A stretch of DNA of 64,000 nt from the NCBI GenBank assembly GCA_016208305.1, contig JACQYI010000049.1, positions 1 to 64,000 on the forward strand. Direction: 5' to 3'. The notes under the pieces are model-generated. The model was not told the DNA's origin and did not search any database. It worked only from the letters and a program-made list of their open reading frames with translations. The stretch comes from Oscillatoriophycideae cyanobacterium NC_groundwater_1537_Pr4_S-0.65um_50_18. GTDB lineage: Bacteria; Cyanobacteriota; Cyanobacteriia; Elainellales; Elainellaceae. Shown here one piece after another: positions 37,142 to 46,874 of the stretch (its first letter is position 1; every line of letters begins with the position of its first letter). The translations under genes were made by a program, and so were the position numbers.

Positions 37142-38524
37142 TTAATTGACTGCTACAGGCAAATTGCTCTGAATAGTTTCCCGATACAGGCTCTTGGGCT
37201 TCACGCCTTTTAGCTCAGTCACCAGCGCCTTATCCCGGAAAAACTGAATGGTAGGCGTGCCGACCACTCCGGCTGACTCTGCAATCTCAGGATCTTGCTC
37301 AATGTCAATCTCAATGTAGTGAATCTGTCCATCAAACTCATCCACAATTTTGCTCAAGATCGGCTTGAGGGTATGGCAAGGGCCACAGGTCGGCGAGGCA
37401 TACTTGACCATGATGAGGCGATCGCTGTCATGGTAGAGCTTCCGTAGGGCATACCCTCCAACATGTCTGGTTTGAGCTACATCAAAGCTTTCAGCCTGTT
37501 CAGCCTCAGTTTTTTGAGGTACTTCCTCGGCTGCAGGGGCTTCAGCCTCTTCTACTTGGTGAAACTCTTGGGCTAGGTTGTTGGCCGACAGCCATCGCTC
37601 TGCCAGCATCGCAGCCATACAGCCTGTGCCTGCTGCCGTGATGCCCTGACGAAACTCATGATCCTGCACGTCCCCTGCTGCATACACCCCCTCAACATTG
37701 GTTTCGACATGATTTTTGGGTACGATGTAGCCGATTTCGTCTAGGTCGATTTGTCCGGTAAACAGGCTGGTGTTAGGGGAGTGACCGATCGCGTAGAACA
37801 GCCCCTTAGCGGGAATCTGGCTTTCTACACCAGTCTCACGGTTTTTCACCTGTACGCCCTGCATCCAGCCTTCTGCGCCGTAGACATCGACAGCTTCGGT
37901 GTTCCAATGCACTGTGATCTTAGAGTTGTTGAGCACGCGATCCTGCATGGCCTTACTGGCGCGCATTTTGTCGGTACGAACCAGCAAATGCACATGGCTG
38001 CCATATTTCGTTAAGTAGACGGCCTCTTCTGCTGCCGTATCGCCACCGCCAATGACTACGATCTCTTGGTTGCGGAAGATGGGGGTTGCACCATCACAAA
38101 TGGCGCAGGCAGAAATGCCCCGGCTCCAAAACACAGATTCACTCGGCAAATGCAGCCGCTTGGCAGTCGCCCCTGTCGCAATAACAACGCTGTGGGCTAA
38201 CACCTCGCGCTCTTCCGAGCGAATCACGAACGGACGCTGGCTAAAGTCAACAGAGGTCACATCTTCTGTCAGTAGCTCCGCCCCCCAGCGTACAGCTTGC
38301 GCCTTCATCCGATCCATCAGTTCGGGGCCCATAACGCCCTCTGGAAAGCCCGGAAAGTTTTCTACTTCTGTGGTTGTCATCAACTGCCCTCCGGGTAGCC
38401 CTCCAGCCTGAAACCCCTCAAAGACGAGTGGCTTTAGGTTTGCCCGCCCTGCATAGATGGCAGCCGTATAGCCTGCTGGCCCAGAGCCAATGATGACGAG
38501 ATTTTCTACCGTTGGGGTGGTCAT
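37142..38524 (-). CDS. trxB: NADPH-thioredoxin reductase C (NTRC)
   Basis: The ATG at 38524 gives 460 residues ([20 protein letters not shown]); the longer frame to 38686 adds 54 unlike residues. Thioredoxin-reductase domain with FAD site GSGPAGYTA, redox site CAIC ([12 protein letters not shown]), NADPH motif [10 protein letters not shown] and FAD motif [13 protein letters not shown]; then a linker and a C-terminal thioredoxin domain with CGPC ([12 protein letters not shown]). This reductase-thioredoxin fusion is characteristic of cyanobacteria and chloroplasts. It passes electrons from NADPH to 2-Cys peroxiredoxin and other targets. Divergent from ddl. Confidence 0.96.
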   Translation of the reverse strand: MTTPTVENLVIIGSGPAGYTAAIYAGRANLKPLVFEGFQAGGLPGGQLMTTTEVENFPGFPEGVMGPELMDRMKAQAVRWGAELLTEDVTSVDFSQRPFVIRSEEREVLAHSVVIATGATAKRLHLPSESVFWSRGISACAICDGATPIFRNQEIVVIGGGDTAAEEAVYLTKYGSHVHLLVRTDKMRASKAMQDRVLNNSKITVHWNTEAVDVYGAEGWMQGVQVKNRETGVESQIPAKGLFYAIGHSPNTSLFTGQIDLDEIGYIVPKNHVETNVEGVYAAGDVQDHEFRQGITAAGTGCMAAMLAERWLSANNLAQEFHQVEEAEAPAAEEVPQKTEAEQAESFDVAQTRHVGGYALRKLYHDSDRLIMVKYASPTCGPCHTLKPILSKIVDEFDGQIHYIEIDIEQDPEIAESAGVVGTPTIQFFRDKALVTELKGVKPKSLYRETIQSNLPVAVN

Positions 38525-38749
38525 AACTTTATATAAACTCGTAACGACTACGCTTAGTATACCAAATTTATCGGAAAAATCAAGCGAACAAGAGTTCTGC
38601 AAGGGAGGCTGCGATCTGTCGTTTGCCGTTAGAGGTTTGCTATGAGATATCGGCAGGCCAGCGCGAACAAAAGATGAAGCAGACACAAGTCAATTTAGGC
38701 AGTCCTGTGGTACGCTACTCCGCATCACGTTTGGTGAGAGGAAGAGCCA

Positions 38750-39922
38750 ATGTCAAAGCTGAAAGTAGGTCTGCTGTTTGGAGGCTGCTCTGGAGAGCAT
38801 GAAGTGTCGATCAGCTCTGCCCAGGCGATCGCCCAAGCCCTAGCCGCCCGTGCCGATCGATATCAGGTGATGCCCATCTACATTCAAAAAGATGGACATT
38901 GGCAGATGGGCGAAGGCGCTGAGCAGATGTTGGGAAGTGCGCCCCTCCAAACCTTGAATGCTGACCCTCTAGAAACCAATGCTTTAGCAGCCGATCCCCT
39001 GCCCCCGGCTGAGGCACCAGATGAGGCGCCAGATGAGTCCAGTAACACGGCGATCGCCTCCTCTTTATCAGAGGCTTCTCATCAACGTCTCCAGCGCTGG
39101 CAGCACCCCGTACAGGTTGCAGAAGTGGATGTGTGGTTTCCTATCCTGCATGGGCCTAATGGCGAAGATGGTACGGTTCAGGGTCTACTCAAGCTCATGC
39201 AGCTGCCGTTTGTGGGATCGGGCGTTTTGGGTTCCGCCTTGGGCATGGATAAAATTGCAATGAAAATGGCGTTTGCCCAAGCCGGATTAGCGCAGGTGAA
39301 GTATATTCCTGTCAATCGATCGCAGGTTTGGTCAGATAGCTGCCGTTTTCCCAAACTGTGCGACCAAATCGAAGTGGAGCTGGGCTATCCCTGCTTTGTG
39401 AAGCCAGCCAACTTAGGCTCTTCAGTGGGCATTGCTAAGGTGCAGAATCGAGCGCAGCTAGAAGCCGCTTTGGATAATGCTGCCAGTTACGATCGCCGCA
39501 TTATTGTCGAGGCCGCCGTTAAGGCACGCGAGGTCGAATGTGCCGTGTTGGGCAACGACTATCCTCAAGCTTCTGTTGTAGGCGAGATCACCTACGAGAG
39601 CGACTTTTACGATTACGAGACGAAATACACCGCAGGCAAGGCCGGATTGCAGATTCCTGCGGCTTTGCCCCCTCAGATCACCGCTCAGATTCAAGACATG
39701 TCACTCCGCGCCTTTGAAGCTGTCGATGCTGCCGGAATTTCTAGGGTAGATTTCTTTTATGTCGAAGAGACAGGTGAAGTCCTGATCAACGAAATCAACA
39801 CGATGCCAGGTTTTACAGCCACTAGTATGTATCCCATGCTGTGGAAAGCCAGCGGCATTGATTTTCCTGAACTCGTCGATCGCTTGATTCAACTGGCGCT
39901 AGAGCGATTTAACGCAAAGTAA
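38750..39922 (+). CDS. ddl: D-alanine--D-alanine ligase
   Basis: ATP-dependent formation of the D-Ala-D-Ala dipeptide for peptidoglycan. 390 residues: N-terminal [20 protein letters not shown]-grasp centre [19 protein letters not shown], metal and catalytic block [19 protein letters not shown]. Between about residues 65 and 115 lies a Pro/Glu/Asp/Ser-rich insertion with a short repeat (EAPDEAPDE) encoded by a 12-bp duplication, outside the conserved folds. ATG as given. Confidence 0.96.
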   Translation: MSKLKVGLLFGGCSGEHEVSISSAQAIAQALAARADRYQVMPIYIQKDGHWQMGEGAEQMLGSAPLQTLNADPLETNALAADPLPPAEAPDEAPDESSNTAIASSLSEASHQRLQRWQHPVQVAEVDVWFPILHGPNGEDGTVQGLLKLMQLPFVGSGVLGSALGMDKIAMKMAFAQAGLAQVKYIPVNRSQVWSDSCRFPKLCDQIEVELGYPCFVKPANLGSSVGIAKVQNRAQLEAALDNAASYDRRIIVEAAVKAREVECAVLGNDYPQASVVGEITYESDFYDYETKYTAGKAGLQIPAALPPQITAQIQDMSLRAFEAVDAAGISRVDFFYVEETGEVLINEINTMPGFTATSMYPMLWKASGIDFPELVDRLIQLALERFNAK

Positions 39923-40058
39923 AGTTCGAGCCTTAGCGATCCCAAATACCTACACCGAACCCAAAGGACAGCCAACTTGGGGGAGCTTCGCATGGGTAAA
40001 TCTAGCCACCCTCTAGAGAACCGCATAGAATATGTGAAGATCCTCACGTAAAACCTTA

Positions 40059-40247
40059 GAGGATGTTTGAAAAGTGGTCGGCTGTGATTTTAGGCACCTG
40101 TTGATCCCCCCTGCCCCCCTACCCTGCGGGAAGCCGCTTCGCGTCTAGAAAAAGGGGGGAAATGAATTCAAAGTCCCCCTTTTTAAGGGGGATTTAGGGG
40201 GATCTGAAACGTTTCGCTACCCATAGTTGGACTTTTCAAACATCCTC
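40059..40247. mobile_element. MITE with IS5-type ends, carrying a second palindrome
   Basis: Terminal inverted repeats GAGGATGTTTGAAAAGT (40059-40075) and its perfect complement (40231-40247) are flanked by the direct repeat TTA (40056-40058, 40248-40250). Ends and 3-bp duplication fit the IS5 superfamily (IS1031/IS427-like). The 155-bp interior has no transposase but holds another inverted repeat, GATCCCCC.../...GGGGGATC (about 40102-40203), with AAAAAGGGGG/CCCCCTTTTT inside. It is thus a non-autonomous element. Confidence 0.85.
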
Positions 40248-40323
40248 TTAAGCCGATGAAGCGCTTGGCTCAGCGGGGGTCGCTAAGCAGCGTTAGCCAA
40301 ACATAGTTCAGCGGGGTGAAGGT

Positions 40324-41070
40324 ATGGGCAATCAACCTGTTCGGCGGCAGGAGCGTAGTTCTCGGCGCTACCCGCGTGATTTTGCAAAAAATCAGCAAGC
40401 AGCTCCACCATCACAGAGTCTGTCCAGTCAGGCATTGCATGGCCAAACATTACATGGCCAAATATCGCGTAGCCAAACGTTTGCAGACCTTAGACGGCAA
40501 CAGTTGATCAAGCTGCTGCAATGGGTTAAACGCTATCCGCTGCTGCTGCTGCTAGCCGCATGGGCGATTCTCATGCTGATGGCGGGAGCCGCAATCATGG
40601 ACATGATGAGCTTAGGTGCGGCAAAGCCACCAGCAAACCCTGTAGCGATCGCCGATCCGGCTATGTCTCCTCAAACTCCGGCGCTAAGCCATTCCCCGCT
40701 GCAAAAGGCTCCCCAACTGCCTGAACAAAAGTCTCCAGGTCAGAGTTCTCTGCCTCTGATCTCACTGGTGGCGATCGCCATGAGCTGCGCTATGGGCTGC
40801 GTCTTAATTCTGCAATGCCTCAAGCCGCGTCGTCAGCCTGAGCGATCGTCTTCCTCTGTCTTTTCAAAGCCTGGATCATCTCCCAAATCCAGGGTGACAG
40901 GCAGGACGGCAAACGCTAGAGTGCGCCAAGGCAGTCAGACACGAGCCACAAGTGAACCCACCATCAGTGTTGTGCCCTCAGATATCAGCCAGCCCCTCGA
41001 CTGGGATGAACCCAGCCTTGCAGACAGCGTAGATCTGCGGCAGCAAAGACCGCTTTCCCATTGGCTGTAA
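40324..41070 (+). CDS. Two-span membrane hypothetical protein
   Basis: 248 residues. The first 55 are basic and polar with a small repeat (HGQTLHGQ); two membrane segments follow (about 70-95, YPLLLLLAAWAILMLMAGAA; about 143-165, LISLVAIAMSCAMGCVLILQ) separated by a Pro/Ala-rich loop, then a basic and disordered tail ending LSHWL. No family recognised. The MITE ends about 75 bases before the start and may affect its expression. Confidence 0.6.
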   Translation: MGNQPVRRQERSSRRYPRDFAKNQQAAPPSQSLSSQALHGQTLHGQISRSQTFADLRRQQLIKLLQWVKRYPLLLLLAAWAILMLMAGAAIMDMMSLGAAKPPANPVAIADPAMSPQTPALSHSPLQKAPQLPEQKSPGQSSLPLISLVAIAMSCAMGCVLILQCLKPRRQPERSSSSVFSKPGSSPKSRVTGRTANARVRQGSQTRATSEPTISVVPSDISQPLDWDEPSLADSVDLRQQRPLSHWL

Positions 41071-41116
41071 GCGCCTATCTCTTAAAATATTTTTCGGAAC
41101 TGTTTTTTAGACTCGC

Positions 41117-41449
41117 TTAGACATCTCCCGAAGCTTCATCACTGTGGCCAGGAGAAGCGTTATAAAGGGCATCAAGCCGCTCCCTTGCATCTTCAACCGT
41201 CATGGAGCGCATGACTAAAAAAGGCTCATCAACAACGTTGCCATGGTCGTCTAGCAACTCAGGGTGAGGCACCGAGCGCACTCGGCTCTGACGCACCACA
41301 GGCTGACCGCCGGAACTGGGTGTAAAACTGCCCTTCGTGCCTTGAGGGCGCTGCGACTCCATGCCTAAAGTAACCAGATTGCGAATCAGATTACCTACCG
41401 CCAGAAAAGCCAGAATTGTAAATGCAAGAATGTAAATCAAATGCAACAT
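41117..41449 (-). CDS. DUF2973 cyanobacterial membrane protein
   Basis: 110 residues beginning MLHLIYILAFTILAFLAVGN, one N-terminal membrane segment, then a basic linker and the conserved part VPHPELLDDHGNVVDEPFLV and SVEDARERLDAL-like end (MTVEDARERLDALYN). This pattern is DUF2973. It is followed upstream on the same strand by a DUF2605 gene, its usual cyanobacterial neighbour. Function unknown. Confidence 0.85.
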   Translation of the reverse strand: MLHLIYILAFTILAFLAVGNLIRNLVTLGMESQRPQGTKGSFTPSSGGQPVVRQSRVRSVPHPELLDDHGNVVDEPFLVMRSMTVEDARERLDALYNASPGHSDEASGDV

Positions 41450-41767
41450 AGGTCTTCCTTAAGCCAATATGCCACGGATGAAGCTCGCGCTTTCCCAGCC
41501 AGTTAAATTTTAAGTTCAGTAAGTTTTAGAGCTTTAGTATCGATCGCATGAGCAGTCTGCAAAGCCATTCTTTGGATCTTATCGGCCAGAGCAACCCTGA
41601 GGTTAGCCGACCGCATCTCTGCTTCTCGCTCTATACATATAAAGTTACTCTAGTCTCTCAGATTTCTCTAGTCTTTTGTGTCTTAGAAGACGCTTAAGAG
41701 CCATTCTTTCTGAGAATTTGATCTTCTCAGACTCTGATCTTCTCAGAATTCTGAGCAAGCATGGGGG
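41450..41767. other. Spacer between DUF2973 and DUF2605 genes
   Basis: About 320 bases without a gene. Near 41710-41755 there are partly repeated TGATCTTCTCAGA units (two close copies with variants), another short tandem duplication. Confidence 0.45.
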
Positions 41768-42097
41768 CTAAATGTCTTGATGTTCCCTACGAAACTGCTT
41801 ACCGACCTGCCAACATTCCGTTACGAGTCGATGCCAACTCACCATGAGAGAGGGATCGACGCCAACTTGCTCCCCTGTTGCAGCAAAAAGCGCCTGAGAG
41901 ACACCCACCTCTTGCTGAGCTTGCCTAACCCTCTCTAGCAAAGCGGTCTGCTGCTCAACACCCAAAAATTCGAGTTCATACGTTTCCAGCAGCGATCGCC
42001 CCTTAGCGAACCAATATTGAAAGTCCTCCAACAAAGGCTGTAGAACAGTCTTCAGCAGCTCTGACTCAGATGGAAAATTTGGGCCGGACTCTAACAT
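41768..42097 (-). CDS. DUF2605 cyanobacterial protein
   Basis: The ATG at 42097 gives 109 residues (MLESGPNFPSESELLKTVLQ); the frame is open to 42226, but the extra 43 residues are Cys/Arg-rich and unlike the family. The helical core includes PLLEDFQYWFAKGRSLLETY and the C-terminus VSWHRLVTECWQVGKQFR. It matches DUF2605, normally about 100 residues and found next to DUF2973. Function unknown. It is divergent from thrS. Confidence 0.83.
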   Translation of the reverse strand: MLESGPNFPSESELLKTVLQPLLEDFQYWFAKGRSLLETYELEFLGVEQQTALLERVRQAQQEVGVSQALFAATGEQVGVDPSLMVSWHRLVTECWQVGKQFRREHQDI

Positions 42098-42268
42098 TAG
42101 TATTTGTGCGTGCAGTTTGGCTATAGATCTAAGCTTAACGTAATTTACGTTTCTTAATAAAGTAGTTGTGCAGCGCCTGTGACAAATTTTTTGGCAAAAA
42201 ATTTCCAAAAAAGTAAACAACTGCATTGAAACACCCCCAACGGGACTTGGCTCGATAAGATAGAGGCT

Positions 42269-42332
42269 AGGTCAGGTGGAAGTCTGGTATACCTAGATCG
42301 GTTCCATCTCCGCAAACGGTTGCGCTTGACCT
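42269..42332 (+). promoter_or_regulatory. Foldable leader upstream of thrS
   Basis: AGGTCA (42269-42274) can pair with TGACCT (42327-42332), enclosing GGTGGAA (42275-42281)/TTCCATC (42302-42308) and CGCAA-ACGG-TTGCG (42311-42324), a possible three-way junction ending about 40 bases before the thrS ATG. It could be an autoregulatory mRNA structure, as in some other thrS genes. It is not a T-box by sequence. The pairing was judged by eye only. Confidence 0.35.
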
Positions 42333-42373
42333 CACCCCCCCGTCCTCAAGAATTCAGTCTTTAAATAAAGTTC

Positions 42374-44185
42374 ATGTCTAATTCAGAACAGCCCGCTAAG
42401 ATTCATCTGCCTCGTACCAGCGAGTCTGAAGCCATCAAGAAGATTCGCCACACCACTTCGCATGTGATGGCAATGGCGGTGCAGAAGCTGTTTCCCAAAG
42501 CTCAGGTGACCATTGGCCCCTGGATTGAAAATGGGTTTTACTATGACTTTGATAGCCCTGAGCCTTTTACAGAGAAGGATCTTAAGGCGATCAAAAAAGA
42601 GATGATTCGCATCATCAACCGGAAGCTGCCTGTGACACGGGAAGAAGTCAGTCGGGAAGAGGCGCAAAAGCGGATTGAGGCGATCGCCGAACCCTATAAG
42701 CTAGAAATTCTCAACGATATCAAGACAGAACCGATCACGATTTACCATTTGGGCGACCAGTGGTGGGATCTCTGTGCAGGGCCGCATCTAGACAGCACCG
42801 CAGAACTCAACCCAGAGGCGATCGAGCTAGAGAGCGTTGCAGGAGCCTACTGGCGCGGCGACGAAACCAAAGCACAGCTTCAGCGCATTTACGGCACTGC
42901 CTGGGAAACGCCGGAGCAGTTGGCAGAATACAAACGTCGCAAAGAAGAGGCGCTACGGCGCGATCATCGCAAGCTGGGCAAAGAGCTGGGGTTATTTATC
43001 TTTTCTGATGCTGTTGGGCCAGGATTGCCGCTCTGGACGCCCAAAGGCACGATGTTGCGATCGATCCTAGAGGACTACCTCAAACAAGAGCAGATCAAAC
43101 GCGGCTATCTGCCTGTTGTGACGCCTCACATTGCGCGGGTTGATTTGTTCAAGCTTTCTGGGCATTGGCAGAAATATCAAGAAGATATGTTTCCGATGAT
43201 GGCGGAATCGGAGGCTGACAAAGCCAACGAAATCGGTTTTGTGATGAAGCCAATGAACTGCCCTTTTCACATTCAAATCTACAAGAGCGAATTGCGGTCT
43301 TACCGGGAGCTACCCATGCGGCTGGCAGAATTTGGCACCGTCTACCGCTATGAGCAATCGGGTGAGCTGGGTGGCCTGACGCGCGTGCGTGGCTTTACCG
43401 TGGATGACTCTCACCTGTTTGTTACCCCCGAACAGCTTGATGCAGAATTCCTCAGCGTTGTGGATCTAATTCTGACGGTGTTTAAGAGCTTGCAGCTCAA
43501 AAACTTCCGCGCCCGTCTCAGCTTCCGCGATCCGGCTTCTGACAAATACATTGGCTCTGACGAAGCGTGGGAAAAAGCAGAGGGTGCTATCCGTCGAGCC
43601 GTCGAGACTTTGGGAATGAACTACTTTGAGGGCATTGGCGAAGCAGCATTTTATGGCCCTAAGCTCGACTTTATTTTCCAGGATGCGCTCGATCGCGAAT
43701 GGCAGTTGGGTACGGTTCAGGTCGATTACAACCTGCCAGAAAGATTTGAGCTAGAGTATGTGGCCGAGGATGGCACGCGCAAACGTCCGGTGATGATCCA
43801 TCGTGCCCCCTTTGGTTCGCTAGAGCGGCTAGTCGGCATTTTGATTGAGGAATATGCTGGAGACTTCCCCCTCTGGCTGGCTCCTGTGCAGATGCGACTG
43901 CTGCCCGTGACCGCAGAGCAGCTGACGTTTACGCAACAGGTTGCGAGTCAGATGCGGTTGGTCGGCATTCGGGTTGAGGTGGATACCAGCGGCGAACGGT
44001 TGGGCAAGATGATCCGCAATGCCGAAAAGGAAAAAATTCCGGTGATGGCGGTCGTGGGGGCAAAAGAGGTTGAGGCGGATGCGCTGAGCATTCGCACCCG
44101 TGCCAGCGGTGAGCTGGGTTCGCTGCCTGTGGCTGAAGTGACAGAAAAAATTAAGGATGCGATCGCCCATTTCGGCAATTTCTAG
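42374..44185 (+). CDS. thrS: Threonine--tRNA ligase
   Basis: Charges tRNA-Thr. 603 residues: editing (N2/SAD) domain with HTTSHVMA (about residue 26) and DLCAGPHLDST, class II catalytic core with motif 2 MRLAEFGTVYRYEQSGELGG (20 residues shown), motif 3 GSLERLVGILIEE, and the C-terminal anticodon-binding domain. The N-terminal TGS domain of E. coli ThrS is absent, as is common in cyanobacteria. It ends in a 4-bp overlap with the convergent DUF202 gene. Confidence 0.97.
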   Translation: MSNSEQPAKIHLPRTSESEAIKKIRHTTSHVMAMAVQKLFPKAQVTIGPWIENGFYYDFDSPEPFTEKDLKAIKKEMIRIINRKLPVTREEVSREEAQKRIEAIAEPYKLEILNDIKTEPITIYHLGDQWWDLCAGPHLDSTAELNPEAIELESVAGAYWRGDETKAQLQRIYGTAWETPEQLAEYKRRKEEALRRDHRKLGKELGLFIFSDAVGPGLPLWTPKGTMLRSILEDYLKQEQIKRGYLPVVTPHIARVDLFKLSGHWQKYQEDMFPMMAESEADKANEIGFVMKPMNCPFHIQIYKSELRSYRELPMRLAEFGTVYRYEQSGELGGLTRVRGFTVDDSHLFVTPEQLDAEFLSVVDLILTVFKSLQLKNFRARLSFRDPASDKYIGSDEAWEKAEGAIRRAVETLGMNYFEGIGEAAFYGPKLDFIFQDALDREWQLGTVQVDYNLPERFELEYVAEDGTRKRPVMIHRAPFGSLERLVGILIEEYAGDFPLWLAPVQMRLLPVTAEQLTFTQQVASQMRLVGIRVEVDTSGERLGKMIRNAEKEKIPVMAVVGAKEVEADALSIRTRASGELGSLPVAEVTEKIKDAIAHFGNF

Positions 44186-44661
44186 CTTCTGAGCCTTCTA
44201 AAATGTGGGGCGAGGCTGGATCGGCTCAAATTTGGCAACCCATAGCCTGTTGATTTATGCAAGCTGGGGCGCGTTGGAGAATTTGGGGCTGGGTTTCGCA
44301 GCAGCAGCAGCGGAATGCTCAGCAGACCCAAAATCATCACGATCGCTGCCGTCGCCCAAATAATGAGCCGATTCGGGCGATAGTTGCCGCGCTCGATTTG
44401 CCAAAAGACGCGGTTATAGCGCCATGTGGCTAGGGCGATCGTCAAGATGCCTATAACCACCAAGGTCACGCCCAGGCTTTCAGAGTTGAGGCCATTGGGG
44501 GCTGGCACTTGCCCCAGGGCAAATTCAAGCTGTTGGATAAACAACCCAAACCGAGCGATCGCAAACCCAAAGCCAATCAGGGCGATCGAGGTGCGCAGCC
44601 ATGCTAGAAAAGTTCGCTCGTTGGCTTGATGCTCTCGCTGACGGTCAATTTGAGGAATCAT
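44182..44661 (-). CDS. DUF202/YidH-family membrane protein
   Basis: 159 residues with three membrane segments and the family signature ANERTFLAWLRTSIALIGFG near the N-terminus (second: SLGVTLVVIGILTIALATWRYNR in parts; third: LIIWATAAIVMILGLLSIPL). The C-terminal 35 residues are a polar tail. Small inner-membrane protein of unknown role. Convergent with thrS, overlapping by four bases. Confidence 0.85.
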   Translation of the reverse strand: MIPQIDRQREHQANERTFLAWLRTSIALIGFGFAIARFGLFIQQLEFALGQVPAPNGLNSESLGVTLVVIGILTIALATWRYNRVFWQIERGNYRPNRLIIWATAAIVMILGLLSIPLLLLRNPAPNSPTRPSLHKSTGYGLPNLSRSSLAPHFRRLRS

Positions 44662-44960
44662 GGTTTAATCTCAGGCGATATTCCGAAATCGATCGCTCAA
44701 ATTCTGTATTTGCTATTAACATGGCATTGCCGATCTTTGAGAGGATTTTTTGAAGGGAAAACGTGCTCTGTGCGCCGCTCTCACAAAAATTCATTCCGCT
44801 ATTCAGCCATCATTATCATTCAGGGATGCCGCCGTGACCAGGGATGCCCTTCATTTTGGTTCGCTATACTTGAACCCATTCACATCTCCGGAACTTTTAT
44901 ATTTGTCAACGCTTCATATCACTTGTCTACGAAGACGGTCTACAAAAAATTCCTAAACCC
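44662..44960. other. Divergent spacer before lipoprotein gene
   Basis: About 300 bases. A plus-strand frame spans part of it but shows no family features and overlaps the DUF202 start region, so I leave it uncalled. It should hold promoters for both flanking genes. Confidence 0.35.
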
Positions 44961-45689
44961 ATGAACCCTAGAAGCTTTCTTGGACTTGTATTGCTACTGG
45001 TTGTCACCGGGTGCAGCAGCGCTGTTAGCGATCAAGCCCCATCTGCCCTCTCCAGTGATCCTTCACCGCTGGCCACCGTTTCGTCGCAGCCGCTTCAGTC
45101 CTCCGCTGAAAATACCAATCCTAATATTAAAACCAATCCTTCTTCGGCTTCGCCGCTGCGACCTGCACGCGTTTCGTCGCAGCCTGCTCCCGTCAAGCCA
45201 CGGATCGATCCACCTGCCAATCGTGCTGTACCTGTCAAACCTGACCCTTCTAGCAATGGCGGAACCGATAAAGCTGCTGAAATTGAGCGAGACTATGGAT
45301 TCACAACGCCGATCGCCACGACTGGGAAGGTCACTGTACGCGATCGCATCCGCTTTGTTGATGCCGATAAGCTGCTGACTGATTGCCCCACCGATACTGC
45401 CCCCTATGCCCTGGCAGAAAGCACCCACTATCGCGTGCAAATCTGCTCTGAAGAGTATGATCCGCAGTTGCCAAAATACTACATCGGTCAAGATAAAGAA
45501 GGCGGAAGCGAGCTTCGTATTACCAGCGCTAACTTGAATGAAGCCCGTCAGCTCACATTCAAGAATGGCGATTACACCTATGTCTTATACCGAGATGGCG
45601 CTAAGCCCGACCAATCAAACGCCTATCTAGAAGTCTATATGCCCGACGGCAAGAGTTATGCAGAAGCGCTGCTGTATCTGTATGAGTAG
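44961..45689 (+). CDS. Lipoprotein with C-terminal beta domain
   Basis: 242 residues with a lipoprotein signal (MNPRSFLGLVLLLVVTGCSS; lipobox VTGC). A Ser/Pro-rich linker (about 22-105) includes a partly repeated VSSQP motif. The C-terminal domain (about 120-242: VRDRIRFVDADKLLTDCPTD, THYRVQICSEEYDPQLPKYY, GDYTYVLYRDG) looks like a compact beta fold with two Cys. I do not recognise a named family. Likely periplasmic, anchored by lipid. Confidence 0.72.
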   Translation: MNPRSFLGLVLLLVVTGCSSAVSDQAPSALSSDPSPLATVSSQPLQSSAENTNPNIKTNPSSASPLRPARVSSQPAPVKPRIDPPANRAVPVKPDPSSNGGTDKAAEIERDYGFTTPIATTGKVTVRDRIRFVDADKLLTDCPTDTAPYALAESTHYRVQICSEEYDPQLPKYYIGQDKEGGSELRITSANLNEARQLTFKNGDYTYVLYRDGAKPDQSNAYLEVYMPDGKSYAEALLYLYE

Positions 45690-45757
45690 ATTGGGTGAAC
45701 CTTTCAGGAAAGTGAATCTATCATCCCCAATTTAATCTGCCTGAAAATTCACATAGA

Positions 45758-45837
45758 CCTCTTGCAGATTAGAGTTCCAGATTAGGGTTGATGAGGGCTG
45801 CGCTTTCATTAGCCCTAATTTGCAAGCGGTTTACTGA
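45758..45837. repeat. Dispersed palindromic repeat, family B copy 2
   Basis: 80 bp, ungapped match to 23193-23272. Here the outer arms CTTGCAGATTAG/CTAATTTGCAAG pair at 11 of 12 positions and AGATTAGGG/CCCTAATTT at 8 of 9. It sits between convergent genes, about 70 bases past the lipoprotein stop. A shorter related end (CGCAAATTAGGG) adjoins the 54345 hairpin. Confidence 0.75.
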
Positions 45838-45931
45838 GGTTTACTATAGTGGTAAGCCTAAGTGTTGCCCCTAAGTGTTGAGCCTAGTATTTCACGATCG
45901 TTTAACCCAGGTTGATATAGGTTGCTTAGCA

Positions 45932-46837
45932 TTAGCGATCGAGTTCCTGATCTTGAAACGAAACTGGGTCTTCTAAAGGTTCTAAATGGGTCATAACATG
46001 AGTTCTAGGCATTAACTGAGCAATCGCCAACTCTACCTTTTCACACAGATCATGCCCTTGCTGCACCGTCCAGTTTCCAGGAGTCAGGATATGCAACGAA
46101 ACAAAGCAGCGAGAGCCAGCCTTACGGGTTCTTAAGGCGTGAAACTGAATGCCTTCCTGCTCGTACTCTATCAAAACCTGTTTAATGAGCTGCTGATCAG
46201 CTTGGGGAATCGATTCATCCAAAAGTCCCGATCCCGTTTCTCGCATCAGACGCATTCCAGCCCAAACAATGTTGGCTGCAACCAGCAAAGCAACGATCGG
46301 ATCGAGAATGATCCAGCCTGTGAGCTGTACGAGAAAAATGCCAATGACGACGCCAAATGAAGTCCAGACATCCGTAAGCAGATGATGGCTATCCGCTCTG
46401 AGAGCGATCGAATTTAGGCGTTTTCCAGCCCTCAAGAGAATCCAAGCCACACCGCCATTAATAGCCGTTGCGACCAGAGAGAGCGCTAGACCCACCCCAA
46501 TCTGTTCTAGAGGCTGCGGGTCAAGCAGGCGTTGCCATGCCGTAATAGCAATACCAACGGCGGCGATCACAATCAGAGCGCTCTCTAAGCCGCTCGAAAA
46601 GTATTCAGCCTTGGAATGTCCGTAGGGATGGTCATCATCGGGCGGTTTGGCAGCATAGGACAAAGCCCAAAATGCAAATAGGGCAGCCGTTAAATTAATT
46701 CCTGACTCTAAGGCATCAGACAACAGCCCCACTGAGCCAGTTAACCAGTAAGCTCCCGTCTTAAGGGCGATGGTGAGGAGGGCAGCAGCGATCGAAAGGA
46801 GCGTGTAGGAACGGGCTGAATGGGCATTCATGGTCAT
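45932..46837 (-). CDS. Cation diffusion facilitator transporter
   Basis: 301 residues with six membrane segments and CDF metal sites: [16 protein letters not shown] in helix 2 (DxxxD-type) and [12 protein letters not shown] in helix 5 (HxxxD). The C-terminal cytoplasmic domain ([29 protein letters not shown]) is present. It exchanges divalent metal (Zn, Fe, Mn or Co) for protons. Metal is not determinable here. A second, different CDF gene lies at 54522-55607. Confidence 0.92.
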   Translation of the reverse strand: MTMNAHSARSYTLLSIAAALLTIALKTGAYWLTGSVGLLSDALESGINLTAALFAFWALSYAAKPPDDDHPYGHSKAEYFSSGLESALIVIAAVGIAITAWQRLLDPQPLEQIGVGLALSLVATAINGGVAWILLRAGKRLNSIALRADSHHLLTDVWTSFGVVIGIFLVQLTGWIILDPIVALLVAANIVWAGMRLMRETGSGLLDESIPQADQQLIKQVLIEYEQEGIQFHALRTRKAGSRCFVSLHILTPGNWTVQQGHDLCEKVELAIAQLMPRTHVMTHLEPLEDPVSFQDQELDR

Positions 46838-46874
46838 CCCCTGTTAAGTTCAGATATTAGGTCACTAGAGGATA

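Noticed and set aside
42227-42373. T-box riboswitch in front of thrS
   Set aside because: No T-box consensus or tRNA-specifier loop is visible and T-boxes are not expected in cyanobacteria; kept only as an unassigned structured leader.
44626-44964. 112-residue plus-strand frame before the lipoprotein gene
   Set aside because: Overlaps the DUF202 start, has no recognisable features, and its length is easily reached by chance.
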